The notes under the pieces are model-generated. The model saw only the letters and a program-made list of their open reading frames with translations, was not told where the DNA came from and did not search any database. Both the position numbers and the translations under genes were made by a program. Below are positions 50,849 to 62,569 of a stretch of 64,000 nt of DNA, in pieces (within the stretch, counting starts at the first letter, position 1; every line of letters starts with the position of its first letter). The stretch covers positions 4,898,001 through 4,962,000 of the forward strand of contig CM075653.1 in assembly GCA_037953625.1 (NCBI GenBank). Reading direction: 5' to 3'. The DNA comes from Crotalaria pallida. Taxonomy: Eukaryota; Streptophyta; Magnoliopsida; Fabales; Fabaceae.

Positions 50849-51956
50849 AAGTCAATTGCGTCATATGGCATGACGCAACCGGAGTGCCACATGTCGTACA
50901 CCTATTGGTGCGTCACATTCTGTTAGGATATAGGAAAAAAAATCGATTGTTTCGCCACGTGGCGCAACCAGGCGTAATCGACAATTGAGCGTAATCGATT
51001 GTTGAGATTTAAATCTTTGAGATGATTGAAACTTGAGAGACTAAGAGAGACTCAGCAAAGAGAAAGAGACAATTGAGGAAGGCGAGAGATTTGAGTAAGG
51101 TGTGTAGGAATTTTGAGAAATTGAGCCAAAACGATGTCGTATAAGAGTTGATTTTCTTTTTATGAGCCAATTGGGCGAGTTATCTATTTCTAGGCCAATT
51201 GGGATGACCCACAAGTTTATATGAGTCAACACGAGTTTACCCGAGTATACTCAGTACCTAGTTTTGGACCGATTTAACTCGATTCTATGCTCCAAACTCG
51301 TACGATTCTACGAGGTAATTCGCGAGTTTGACAACTATCAGTGTATGAATTTTTGTCTTCATTAAAAATAGGCTTAAATATTAAAATGGTCATTGTAAAT
51401 ATCGATCCCATTGAAATAGGTCCCTGTAATTTATTTTTTTTTTGTTTTGGTCCCTACATTTACAAAACGTTTTGGTTTTGGTCCCTACTGTTAAATGTGG
51501 ATGGAAAATGCCGAAAACATAATGTATGACATTTTATGATCGATTAAGGATGATATTCTTACATTAATTCTTAAGGGCAAAAAGATAACTTCTATCACAT
51601 AAGAGAACCAATTAAAAAACGATGACAATAAAAAGACCAAAACCTATTAAATCTAAAATAGAGGGACCAAAACAAACTATCAACGTAAGTATGGAGACCA
51701 AAATTTAACAAAAAGGAAAAAAATCAAATCATTTTGTAAATGCAGAACCAAATTCGAGCTTACTTTTGTATATCCCAAATAAAAGATAATTCTTTTGCAA
51801 GGAAGAAGATATGTGGACGGAAAAAAATTAAAGGCTTTTTTTATTTTTAAATGTAATGTAGTCAGAATTAGATGGACTCTAGGTGCACCAAAATCCAGCT
51901 GTATTTAGAAAACGAGAGTAAATAATAAAGTCATCCATGAACAATTCATCCCTGCA

Positions 51957-52012
<56 letters not shown>

Positions 52013-52327
52013 CATAAATGATTTTTCGAAAATTAAGAGAGTAAAATTGAAATGTTAAAAATATTTTTTTTCAAACTTTCAAAAAAATTAACCATTCTTC
52101 TTTATTTTTGTAAAATAGTCAAGTATGATCTATAATAAAGGCAAAGACTAAAAGGAGTATTATAAACCATTGTAACCCATTGGTACTTATGAGTTGCAAA
52201 ATAGAAAATAAAAATAAAATATAATAATGTGAGTTGATAGGCTTAGAATACATCCATATCGGCAACACAGCAATTGACAACAAACTACAAAATTTTCGAT
52301 GAATACATAAATATATTTATTTATGAC
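50849..52327. other. Intergenic within duplicated segment copy 1
   Basis: Contains a diverged fold-back at about 51365-51770 (TTTTGGTCCCTAC/GAGGGACCAAAAC blocks) and an (AT)n microsatellite at 51959-52008. No gene supported. Confidence 0.45.
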
Positions 52328-52341
52328 AAAAAATACAATAA

Positions 52342-52525
52342 TAAGAACCAACCAAGCCTAGGTAGATAGATAGTTGGGTTTCTTAAGTATGATGTCAAAG
52401 GTTCGATCTCTGTTGTGGGTATGGAAAAGACTTCGTTGATAAAGGTAAAACCTACTTTGGTAATCTCTACACTTCAGAGGGGATTAATTTTCAGCTATCG
52501 GCCGAGAGATACCTTGATATAAAAA
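52342..52525 (+). mobile_element. SINE, family member 2, with TSD
   Basis: Diverged copy of the 50684 SINE (AAGGTTCGATCTCTG B box, GGTAATCTCTACACTTCAGAG body). Flanks AAAATACAATAA match at about 52330-52341 and 52528-52539. Confidence 0.85.
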
Positions 52526-52608
52526 AAAAAATACAATAAAAAAATGCGAATGTCAAATACACACTTTAGTACTCATGAAGATTGACATTTGAGGATGCAC
52601 AGAAGTCG

Positions 52609-53280
52609 TTTTTTTATTGGGAAATATGTAATTTATTCGATAACAATAGGAGATAGTACAATTAAAGCCAACAAGATCAAAACAAAATACATAATTTTCA
52701 CACAAACATTATTAAGTAAATAAAAGCACTCTGCACCATCAGTCTTCCAAAAACGGACATGTGTCATCAACCTCTTCTTAGAGTTGTTTCGAACAAGAGA
52801 TTCAACAGCCTTTATTTTCAAGACAACAATCTCATCAATTCTGGAAGTAAGCATATTTCGGCGACAAGGAATCTCAAATGTGTGAAAATAGATCCGCTGG
52901 ACAGAAGCCGAATCAGAAATCTGCAAGGGAAGAACTGTCTCGAGCATCAACTGGTTTCCGGTTATTCCAAAAGAGAAGGGAGCCATCAGATCTGGAAACT
53001 GTAACAACATACAGGCCTCCTCCAAACAAAACACACAAATAACTGAAAAATTGACATTTATTTATAAACCAAGCTTGCACGAAGGCGAGAGAGACCCAGA
53101 TAAACTGAGAAAAAACTTGAAAAAAACAAGACGAAACTCTCACATCGAAGGGGAGGGACTGAAACTCCCTCCCCTTCTCCCTCACTCACTAAGCGGAGAA
53201 AAACAACAAGAACATGAAGAAGATAGGAGAAGGAGACAAAGAGGGCTCAAATTTGAAACTTGAAGTTTTAGCTTTTTTTA
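52609..53280 (-). mobile_element. Retroposed insertion with 16-bp TSD (SINE-like or processed retrocopy)
   Basis: A 672-bp minus-strand unit ending in AATAAAAAAA, flanked by GGATGCACAGAAGTCG (52593-52608) and GGATGTACAGAAGTCG (53281-53296), one mismatch. In the duplicated segment copy 2 the matching site (62602 area, ATACAGAAGTTGTTGAAC) is uninterrupted, so the insertion came after the duplication. A poly(A) end plus long TSD shows LINE-type retroposition. The sense strand has open frames (53185-52913; 53034-52633) with no family I recognise, and a pyrimidine-rich start like a 5' UTR. It may be a retrocopy of a host mRNA. Confidence 0.82.
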
Positions 53281-53303
53281 GGATGTACAGAAGTCGTTGA
53301 ACT

Positions 53304-53603
53304 TTAATTTTTGTCGAGTATCTCCATACTTGCTTTGGATATTACTTCGAAGGCTTTCTCCAAGCAGGACTTGAATTTTTGTTCATCTATGAATCCCTTT
53401 AGTGTTCTCAAGGTAATTCTTAATACTTTCACATAGCTCATAATTGTAATGTTTACATCCTGCAAGCAATCGCAAAGGTAAATCATGTTAGAACTTAACA
53501 AATCCAAGCATGGAAATTAAATAATGGAAGTGCTTATGAATAGTACTTTTCTTGCTGCAATAATATAGCAATACAATTCTTTTAAGGGTCTCCCTGTTAC
53601 GGA

Positions 53604-53672
<69 letters not shown>

Positions 53673-56063
53673 GCTCCCCGTTACGGAATACTCCTATTTT
53701 TCATGATATATTTTTTTTTTACAGTTATTACACATAAATTAAAAAGTGTAATTAATGTCTATTTTTATTGAATTTGGTGTGTTGTTTTTCTATTTTGCCC
53801 TTTACTATATCTCTAAAATTAATTTTTGACTTATTTTCTTTGCGATAATTAAAAGTGGAATTATAAAAATTATAATCAATGTCACACTGGTTTTGTAAAA
53901 AGACCTATATTTTTTATACACAATTGTATTCTTTTTATCACAATTTTGTGTCGCTTATGCTACTTTTTCAGGTAGGTCAAAGTAACACAATCTAAAGTTA
54001 TTGGATTTAACTATAGCGTTTTTCTAACGTATACACTAATACATAAAAAATAAGCAAACGAGAAGAGTAAACATGTAGTATTCGACAACCAAATATTCAA
54101 TTTTTTTTAATTATTATTAGCATTTTTTCATAATTTTTTTAAGGTTCATTCGTTATCTTCGGTGCATATGTTCCATGAGTTAAAAAAAAGAAAGAAAACA
54201 ATCCCACGCAGTGAATAAAAATAGAAAACATTATGTTACCACCCTAAAAATAGAAAACATTATAGGCTTCCCAGCTTATATATATTTATTTATATCTCAA
54301 TTTCTTTTCTTATCCTCCATGAAAGACAATGTTAAGTGATAACAAGGGGACAAAGAGGGTTTTGGCTAAAAAAACATCATATATGTTTGGTGTTTAAGTG
54401 CATTATGTATTAATTAAATAATTAAGTCTATTTGCAACTTATTGTGTAAGTAACATATATAGACTTAATGAATTTGCAAATATAAAAAACTTCATTAATG
54501 AACGTATTTGTTGTTTGCACTTAAATATTTTTATTAATGTAATAAATAAAAATATCTATATATTACTTTTTTTTTTAATTATCATCCATGCTATAAGTTT
54601 TTTAAAAAATTTTATTTCTAAAAAATCATAAATTATAATTTCACTAAATTATCTTTGACATATCAATTTATGAGTGTGCAAATTAAATAACCAGGATTAT
54701 CATGCCCTTTAAGGATATAAATTAAATAATTTACCTATACTAAGGTTATTTTGTCGTTGTATGTAGTATAATTTATTTTTTTTCATTTTCAATACATTAG
54801 ATTATTAAATCTACATTTACAAAATAATTTTAGAAAAAATTAATTTTTGTATTGTATTCTTTGAAAAATAATTAAAATTCAACATCTCCTTCATATATGT
54901 TGTAGATTATTTTTTGGTATGATTATTTTTCGAGACATCTGTAATTTTTCTATTCTACGCTTATCACTCCAACAATAATAGCTAACTCCATACTTTTTTT
55001 TTAATTTACTCAATAAAAGTAATATCTTTTTACACTATCCAAACAAAATAAATCAGTTTAAATTAAATTTTCAGTTAAGAGACCCCGAACATGAACATAT
55101 TATAATTTTAACATATTATAAGCTTACTAGGTTATAATTAGATATAAAAATAATCATAATCAAATTTTTCCAACTATATAAAACACGCACTTAAGTGACG
55201 ATCCATGTATTATTCACATGACAAGTTAATCTAGTAGACCATGACCCTTAATGTGAACTTATGTGAGGTCTTAACACTCCAAAATCAGGATTTGTTAGAT
55301 ATGGTCGTCAATCTAGCTACTGCATACAATTTTGAATTTTCAATGCATTATAGTTTTTTTTTATTAACTTTTTTTTTTGGATAAGTTTTTTTATTAACTT
55401 TAATATTTGAATATCAATATTTATGGATAATGTTATTAATGAGTAAATATATTTATAAAAAACACATAAGGGTATTTTTGTCTACAATAATCTATTATAC
55501 TATGTTAATTTGTTCCAAATGAAAAATCATCTCCATCATATTATATTTTTTTAATTATCTAAGCTATAAGTTTTTTTTATTTTATTTTTTAACTTGGAAT
55601 AAAAAAAGAATAAATTAAATAAAATTATTACTTTTTAAATTTATGAGGTAAATAAAAGAACTATTATTTAACAACTAAAAAAATAAATGTTCTTAAAATC
55701 TTTAAGGAATATAATAATGAATAATAGTAACTTGCTATACCTATTATAACACGTAAAAAAAAGGATGGTGTGTCTAGCAAAACACAATCCGGTGAATACC
55801 AGCAAAGAGATCAAAGATGATGAAACTTGAAGAAGAAAAATACCTCAGGTACATCGGTCACTGTAAAGTACAAGCCACTAATAGGATGATTGGCCAAAGC
55901 CATCTGCTCCAGTGGTCCAACTATGTTAGACAAAAAAACACTTGAGTAATCTAGAGTGTTGTAGATACTTTTAGCCACAGCCTGAAACAACACAAGCACT
56001 AATAAATCAATAAATAAAGTTCCAAACTAAAAAAAATATTCTAACTATCAGCATATATAACTG

Positions 56064-56124
<61 letters not shown>

Positions 56125-59100
56125 CTGAGGCCCTCTTAGTTTCATCTCCATTTGCAAGAGAAGACCAATGAGATAAACACTGAAAGAACGCCTCTTCATC
56201 TTGATTATTTTATGGGTTTTCCTTACAAATTCAAGGGGGTCGGAGATTCTGGCTTGGCTCAGCTTAGGTATTGATACTTGCAAAAGAGAAAAATAATTTC
56301 CCCAAGGGCCTTTGGTCCCAGGTTTTAACATATCCTTCACTGATTGGTAACCTCCAAGATTTCTTGTATTGAGCAGTACTATAGCTGTGGAATTTGATGC
56401 TTTTGCATCCTTGTCATTAATCTCTTGCATGTACAACCTAATACCATAGAAGATTATCCCACAAACCACATCATTTATTGTCTGCATTTGCCAAAAAAAT
56501 AAAATAAAATTAATCCAGTGATTACATTATCAATATGAAATGTTGGACCTTCATGAGCCCGCCAAATATTATTGGGTGAGCTTATGCACATAAAAGCACT
56601 TTCGAAGGGACCCCGATGATCAATTCAGGCGGTTGGGGCTCGAATCCGGCCAAACAATTTGCTCAGACCACAAAGCTTATGATCATGTTAAAAATTTGGC
56701 TCGCAACAGATTTTTTTTGGCCAATAACTCGAATTACCTGGTCTAACAACAACTTTATATCAGAGTTCATATTTTTTGGTTTTATTGAGTGTCCTCGCAC
56801 CCGATAAGTGAGAGATTAATCTCCCGAAGTATGATTAGGCATCTAAGCAAAATTCTTTCCAATTATACTTTTATATACACATGGATTCAAGGATCAAATC
56901 CAGAACCTTATGCTTAAGTAGTAGTGACGCCTCTTTGATTAACATACATTGGTTATCATAAGTTTTAATTGTTCAATTGATTTAAATATCCGATAATAAT
57001 ATTAATAATGATGAGAAATGATGTGTATTGAAAAATTAGAATTCATGAAAAAAATTGTGAGCACAATGAAGCAACAATGGATATTAACCACATCAATGAA
57101 CTAATTAGTTATCTTACCACACCAAGTTTTGACTTGATTCTTTTGATCTGATCAAGAGACAATGATATGTGTGATAGAGTAAAAGGTAGAGACTCAGTTC
57201 CTTCATACCCAGATCTTATAGGTGTTTTGTCATCTTTAATTATCTTACTCTTTATTAAGCTCCATCCAAAATCTGACATGGAGTTAAAAAAAGTGAAGAT
57301 AGTTGAATGTAACTTCTTAAACAAGCTTTCCTTTGCAAGATGCGAATTGGATGGAGTTTTTGAAGGAAAAGACAATGGAAGAGAAGGGTCATCAACTCTT
57401 TGTAGACATGAAAGAAGAGTCCCCATGAGGGAGTAACCATCTCCAAGTGCATGATGAAGTTTGAATATTATGGTGCCAGAAGCATTTTTTGTTGGATACT
57501 TGATTATGTGAATCTCCCAAAGTGGTCTGGTTTGTGGTGTCCTTTCGGTTGAAATACTTGACACATATTCACAAACATAGTGGTCATATAATTGATCAGA
57601 TGAATTGTATTCAGGAAATGTTGGAATCTTTATATGCTCTTCAGGCTTGACCTCAACAATTTTCCATTTCATTTTACCATCTTCGCCTCTAACCTGTGGT
57701 CAATCACTTAATTGAATAAATATTAAAGGTCTCCTTATACTTTCACTATGATCATTATTCCCGACATTTTTTCTATTGGGATATTGATCTTTATATCTTC
57801 ATTTATTTTGGATATAATAACGAATTTTCTTAACTCAACTCTAAAAAATTGTCTATATGAAAAATAAAAAGTTTTACTATAAGTTTAGTAACTAAAGACC
57901 TTCTCTATATTTTATATTCTACATGATTACTAGGAATTATTAAACCATAGGGACCATCCATCAAGGAAAATAAAGATGGATACCTTAAAAAAAATAATAC
58001 TCCGTACTCCGTAGTAACTATGAGGACTAAAATCTAAATTAATGAAAAATATAATGACAAAAGCTTTAATGGCGAGTAAAGAAATCCAAATGAGTGAATG
58101 TATAGACACTAAAATCTAAAAACTAATGTTTCTAGGAGCTAGTTTAATTGATTGAATTATGGGACATAAAATGTTTGTGTATATCCTTGTTTAAATTTTG
58201 GTGAATGTGCTTTCTCCCCCTCACCCAAAAAAGGGGGAAAAAAACAAACTGAAAAGTTGGGACAGACTGAAAGGTTGAAATGATCCGAGTTCATTATTCC
58301 CTCCTTTCCTTATTATTTGTCCATTTTTGGAGTGTGCTATTGAGAATTTCAAGAGTATAATAAATGTTATTTTCTATGTTTGTCCCTATTTAATAAGTCT
58401 TGGTTTACGTAAGTATTGGAGAAAAATTAATGATTATAGAAAGAGAAAGGGTATAGTGGGAAAAAATATAATTAATGTATTGGAAATCTAAGTAATGATT
58501 GGATTTCTTAAAGGGTGTGTTTGTTTGAAATAGGACAGATAAATAAAAACGGAGGGATTAGTTTTTAAGTGGGAATATAATGACTAATTTAATTGATCAT
58601 GCATTCTTGAGGCTTTAAAAGTAGTTCACCAGCTTGCCTGGCAAAATTTGGAAATCTTAATTATTTTTAGGCAAAACTACTAAATTGGTCATGTAAGTCA
58701 TTTTTTGGTTGCGATTTTGTCCCTTAACTTTTTTCGTTTCAAATAAATCCGTAAGTTTGTAACTAGTTTCAAATAAATCATTCCATCCAATTTTGAATTA
58801 ACACCGTTAATGGGAGCCTCCTATATGGCAACCGTTGGTCTTACGTGGCTTAAACTCAACGTTACACCCCCAAAATGACGTCATATGATGCCAAAAGAGA
58901 AAACCAAAATAGTTAGGGATTGACCAATAAGCTTCTATTTTGGTTTCATACGACATCGTTTTGGGATGTAACGTTGATTTTTAGCCTTGTAAGACCATTG
59001 GTTGCTATGTAGGAGGCTCACATTAACGGTGTTAAAACAGAATTGGACGGAAGGATTTATTTGAAACAAGTTACAAACTTCATGATTTATTTGAAACGAA

Positions 59101-59469
59101 AAAAAGTTAAGGGACGAAATCGCAACAAAAAAATAACTTACAGGACCAATCTAATAGTTTTATCTTATTTTTATTTTTATTTTTTTTAACAGCATTTGGA
59201 AGTCTTAATTAAATAAAGAAAATGTAAAATTGAAAATAGAAATTTAAGGAAGAGAGAAAGATAAGAACCATGATAGAAGAGAAACGTGGGTTGATAGGGA
59301 GAAAGACATCTTCAATCAAAGCAACCACCTGGATGGAGTCAACAGATATTGGAACCGCTACTTCCAGAAAGCCAAAAACATATGAGCATATCACTGAGCT
59401 ATTTAAATATTGTCCAGGAGGACTCACTGGCATTTGAACCTCTTCTTCATAAAAGTTGTCTGTTTCCAT
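53304..59469 (-). CDS. WSD1-like: WSD1-like wax ester synthase/diacylglycerol acyltransferase, 5 exons
   Basis: Exons (minus) 59469-59269, 57693-57118, 56481-56125, 55981-55844 and 53459-53304 join in frame to 475 aa, the usual length. All junctions are GT-AG. The N terminus has the family's PVSPPGQYLNSS start. The acyltransferase motif HHALGDG is at 147-153, its second His and Asp being catalytic. TINDVV (260-265) and PWGN follow, then SNIVGPLEQMALANHP and a C-terminal ITIMSYVKVLRITLRTLKGF. The family esterifies fatty alcohols, and to a lesser degree diacylglycerol, with acyl-CoA at the ER, chiefly for cuticular wax; the substrate of this one is unknown. Intron 1 holds two repeat elements and intron 4 is 2.4 kb of AT-rich DNA. 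A partial second copy follows at 62570. Confidence 0.94.
53607..53669 (+). repeat. (AT)n microsatellite in WSD1-like intron 4
   Basis: About 31 TA units, flanked by CTCCCTGTTACGGA and CTCCCCGTTACGGA, a short direct repeat around the tract. Confidence 0.9.
56069..56120 (+). repeat. (AT)n microsatellite in WSD1-like intron 3
   Basis: A pure AT run a few bases from the exon 3 donor at 56124. Confidence 0.9.
56590..56925. repeat. Possible tRNA-like SINE relics in WSD1-like intron 2
   Basis: GGGCTCGAATCCGG (56637-56650) and, on the minus strand near 56890, a GGATTTGATCCTTG word resemble B boxes of two opposed SINEs. A boxes and TSDs are unclear. Confidence 0.35.
58295..58561. mobile_element. Stowaway-like MITE in WSD1-like intron 1
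   Basis: ATTCCCTCCTTTCCTTATTATTTGTCC and GGACAGATAAATAAAAACGGAGGGAT are inverted ends. Its interior matches the element at 60557 (AATAAGTCTTGGTTTACGTA). Confidence 0.75.
58671..59166. mobile_element. Fold-back MITE in WSD1-like intron 1
   Basis: Arms GGCAAAACTACTAAATTGGT...AACACCGTTAATGGGAGCCTCC and GGAGGCTCACATTAACGGTGTT...ACCAATCTAATAGTTTTATC are near-complementary over about 220 bp each. Confidence 0.85.
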
Positions 59470-59610
59470 TATAGTATATGCTAGCTAGTTTATGTTTTTG
59501 TGTGAGAAAAAGGAACCTGATTGATTTAGAGCTTCGATTAGATAGTACTATTGTAGTACTGTTGTTGTTAAAGTAGCAAGTAGTAGTATTGGTGATGTGT
59601 ATATATATAC

Positions 59611-59862
59611 TCCCTCCCCTTCTGTTTATAAGACTTTTTGGGGTATAAATTTGTTAGTGACATTGAAAATATGAAAATTTGATATACTTTTTTAAAATTA
59701 CCCCTATAATTATTGTTGGAACTTTAAAAAGTGTTGACTTTATAGGAGTGTTGGTGGAAAGAAGTAATTAAATGCTATTGAAAATTAAAAAAGGGTCTTA
59801 TAAAAAAATAAAAACCTCAAAAAGGTCTTATAAATAGACCGGATGAAGCATACTCCCTTCGG
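59611..59862. mobile_element. Stowaway-like MITE at the WSD1-like promoter
   Basis: Ends TACTCCCTCCCCTTCTGTTTATAAGAC and TCTTATAAATAGACCGGATGAAGCATA, 140 bp upstream of the start codon on the coding strand. A TATATATATA run at 59601-59610 at its edge could serve as a TATA box. Confidence 0.7.
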
Positions 59863-59940
59863 CTTGAAATATAAGCAACAAAAAACACATTTCATTTGCT
59901 TTAAAATATATAAACAAAAATAACTAACCTTCTTAAATTT

Positions 59941-60215
59941 TACTCCCTCCGTCCCTAAATATAATATCCCTTTGGGATTTCACGTCCATTAAGAAAGTAG
60001 AATAATTTAGTTAACTCTATTGGAAATATGAACTTTTGATATGTATTTTTCAAAATTATCCCTATTAATATTATTAGGAATTTAAAAAGTGTTAGATAAA
60101 TAGGGGTGTTTGTGGAAAAAATAATTAATGATCATTAGAAATTGATAAAGGGTCTTATAAATAAGGACAAAATAAAAATGTCAAAAGGGTATTATGTTTA
60201 GGGACAAAGGGAGTA
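59941..60215. mobile_element. Stowaway-like MITE
   Basis: Perfectly recognisable ends ACTCCCTCCGTCCCTAAATA and GTTTAGGGACAAAGGGAGT with TA flanks. Confidence 0.85.
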
Positions 60216-60556
60216 TTTCAATTCCAATGCTACTTTCTTAAAATATACATAGAAAATTGTTTTCTCATTTAATTTTTTCCATTCTTAATACCACTTTCCT
60301 AAAATACCTATATATTTTATAAATTTGAAAAAATTAAATACCGTCAACTAACCTTCTTAATAAGTGTAAATGGTGTATATAGCAGCTAAATTAAATTGAT
60401 GTAGTGCGATCCCTGGCCTCCATTAAAGAATAAATTATTAATTGTTCCTGATTATTACATGGATCCAAACCAATGTTGCATATGAACACCAATACCAACC
60501 AAATTAAATTGATGTACTACGATCCCTGGCCTCCATTAAATTAAAGAAGAAATTAT

Positions 60557-60847
60557 TACTCCCTCCGTTCTTGTTATCTGTCCGTTTTTTGAAAGATTTT
60601 TTGTTTCTTTTTATTTGTCCTATTAAAAATTTTAAGAGTGTAATAAATGTTATTTTCCATATTTATCCCTATTTAATAAGTCTTGGTTTACGTAAACAGT
60701 AGAGAAAAATTAATGATTATAGAAAAAGAAAGGATATAGTAAGAAAAAAAAACATAATTAATGTATTGAAAATCTAAGTAATGATTGAATTTCTTAAAGA
60801 ACATGTTTTGTTTAAAATAGGACAAATAAATAGGAACGGAGGAAGTA
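60557..60847. mobile_element. Stowaway-like MITE
   Basis: Ends TTACTCCCTCCGTTCTTGTT and AATAGGAACGGAGGAAGTAA. Same family as 58295-58561. Confidence 0.85.
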
Positions 60848-60893
60848 ATTGTTACTAATCATTACAACCAAATTAAATGGATTCTCGATAAGA

Positions 60894-61067
60894 AACAGCA
60901 GAGGCGGTGCCGCGGTGGTAGTGACGGGTGGTTTCAAATTCGGCATCACTATAGCCCTTCCGAAATGCCTTGCACTGCAGGAGAGAGGAAGCGATGGTTA
61001 TTGATCATAACTCTCTAACATTAATGTCCAATACAATAAACCAATTGAACATCAAATACTCTCTCTG

Positions 61068-61116
<49 letters not shown>

Positions 61117-61357
61117 CACCTTCTGGAAGAAACCTTTGATCTTATATATAAGACATTTTATATTTTCTATGCATCATTAATTGTTTTTTTATATTTTTTG
61201 CTTTTATTAAATGTTTTGACTAACTATGTTTTTCTTATTCATTAATGAATGTGAATTTTCCAAGTAAAGTAGATGGGTAAAATTGCAATGTTACAATATA
61301 TTCTCGTAAAATTCACAAAACTAACTACTTTCCTTTTTCCGGAGAATATGGTTAAGT

Positions 61358-61407
<50 letters not shown>

Positions 61408-61530
61408 GAAGTAATATTTTTATTATTACAAGTGAAACGAGAATGACCTGTGAGGAAGAACGGCTTCAAGAAGAGCACCATCACGGAGGTGAAGATGCAA
61501 ATCATCAGGTTGCGTAATGGTGAGTTCCAT
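60894..61530 (-). pseudogene. Dihydroorotase 5' fragment, copy 2
   Basis: Exon 1 (61530-61448) reads MELTITQPDDLHLHLRDGAL...VLPH with the zinc-binding HxH pair in HLHLRDG and a donor CACAG|GTCATT. Exon 2 starts at 60974 (CTGCAG|T) with [20 protein letters not shown], then an 8-nt insertion (GCGGCACC) shifts the frame, and homology stops at about 60894. Everything after residue 70 or so is missing, including all other metal and substrate ligands. The ATG here lacks a plastid transit peptide, although one could lie upstream. Confidence 0.88.
61070..61114 (+). repeat. (AT)n microsatellite
   Basis: Lies in the intron of the dihydroorotase fragment; a second run is at 61363-61404. Copy 1 of the intron lacks both. 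Confidence 0.9.
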
Positions 61531-62292
61531 CTTTGTTATCTTCCTTCAATGACCCTTAATTCCTATAAATAAAAAAAGGGTAATAATTAACAAAACAAAA
61601 ATAATCAGTAATAGGATTCCCAGTGTGAAACAGCAATAGGTACCACACACTTCGCCTGCCTCGTAATATATGGCATGATTTAAATATCTGTTGGGCTACA
61701 CCTCTCATTGCCAATTGGTTTTGAGATGAAAGCTTAACAACAATAATGTTTTTTTTTTTTTTTGAAATCCAAAATGCAAAGATGTTGGCTCAAATGTAAA
61801 TGGAGTAGCGGTAAGATTCATGGCTTAATGGGTGTGCTTATTATCATATACTGTAATTTTTTTTAGCATTTGATTTAACATTAGATTTTTAAATTTTGAG
61901 TTTTAAATGGTAGCATTAAATGATTAGGTGTAGTGGAAAATACTACTGTATATATATATATATATAGAATGCACAAACAACATATGAAAAAAAATCAAAT
62001 TTAACTCAAATAAATATATTAATTACTCTGATCATTTTAGTTTTTTTAACTTATTTCAAATTATTTGTTGTTTAAGTTTTCGAGGATGTATTAATTAATT
62101 TTTTTCAACTTTAATCTTGAATATGTTAAAACAGGTGAAATGAGTGATAATTAATATATTAATATAATGTGAGAATATTATAGTAAAATTATCTAATACT
62201 TCTTTTGAAAATTAATATTAAATAATTTTATTAATTTGTGTGAAACTTCTAAAATTACATATAAAATTGAACGGATAGAGCAGATTTCTTAA

Positions 62293-62396
62293 TACGTGTC
62301 AATAATTTATATATATATATATATATATACATACACTATAGAGCAGATTTCTTAATACGTGTCAATAATTTATATATATATATATACATACACGTA
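62293..62396 (+). repeat. Tandem duplication of ~60 bp with AT tract
   Basis: AGAGCAGATTTCTTAATACG followed by TGTCAATAATTTATATATA occurs twice (62277 and 62340), each ending in ATACATACAC. Confidence 0.85.
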
Positions 62397-62569
62397 GGAA
62401 TGGAAGAAATATACGGAGATCAGAGTTCCACGGATTTTTCCATCTTCACTATCTTGAAGATATTGCTTTTTCCCTTAAAAATGTACATTATTGAATGAGC
62501 AGCTATATATGGTTGTTGAATATTTGAGTCTTTCTTGAATGATTGATAAATCCTGCTCTTTTTTTTCAT

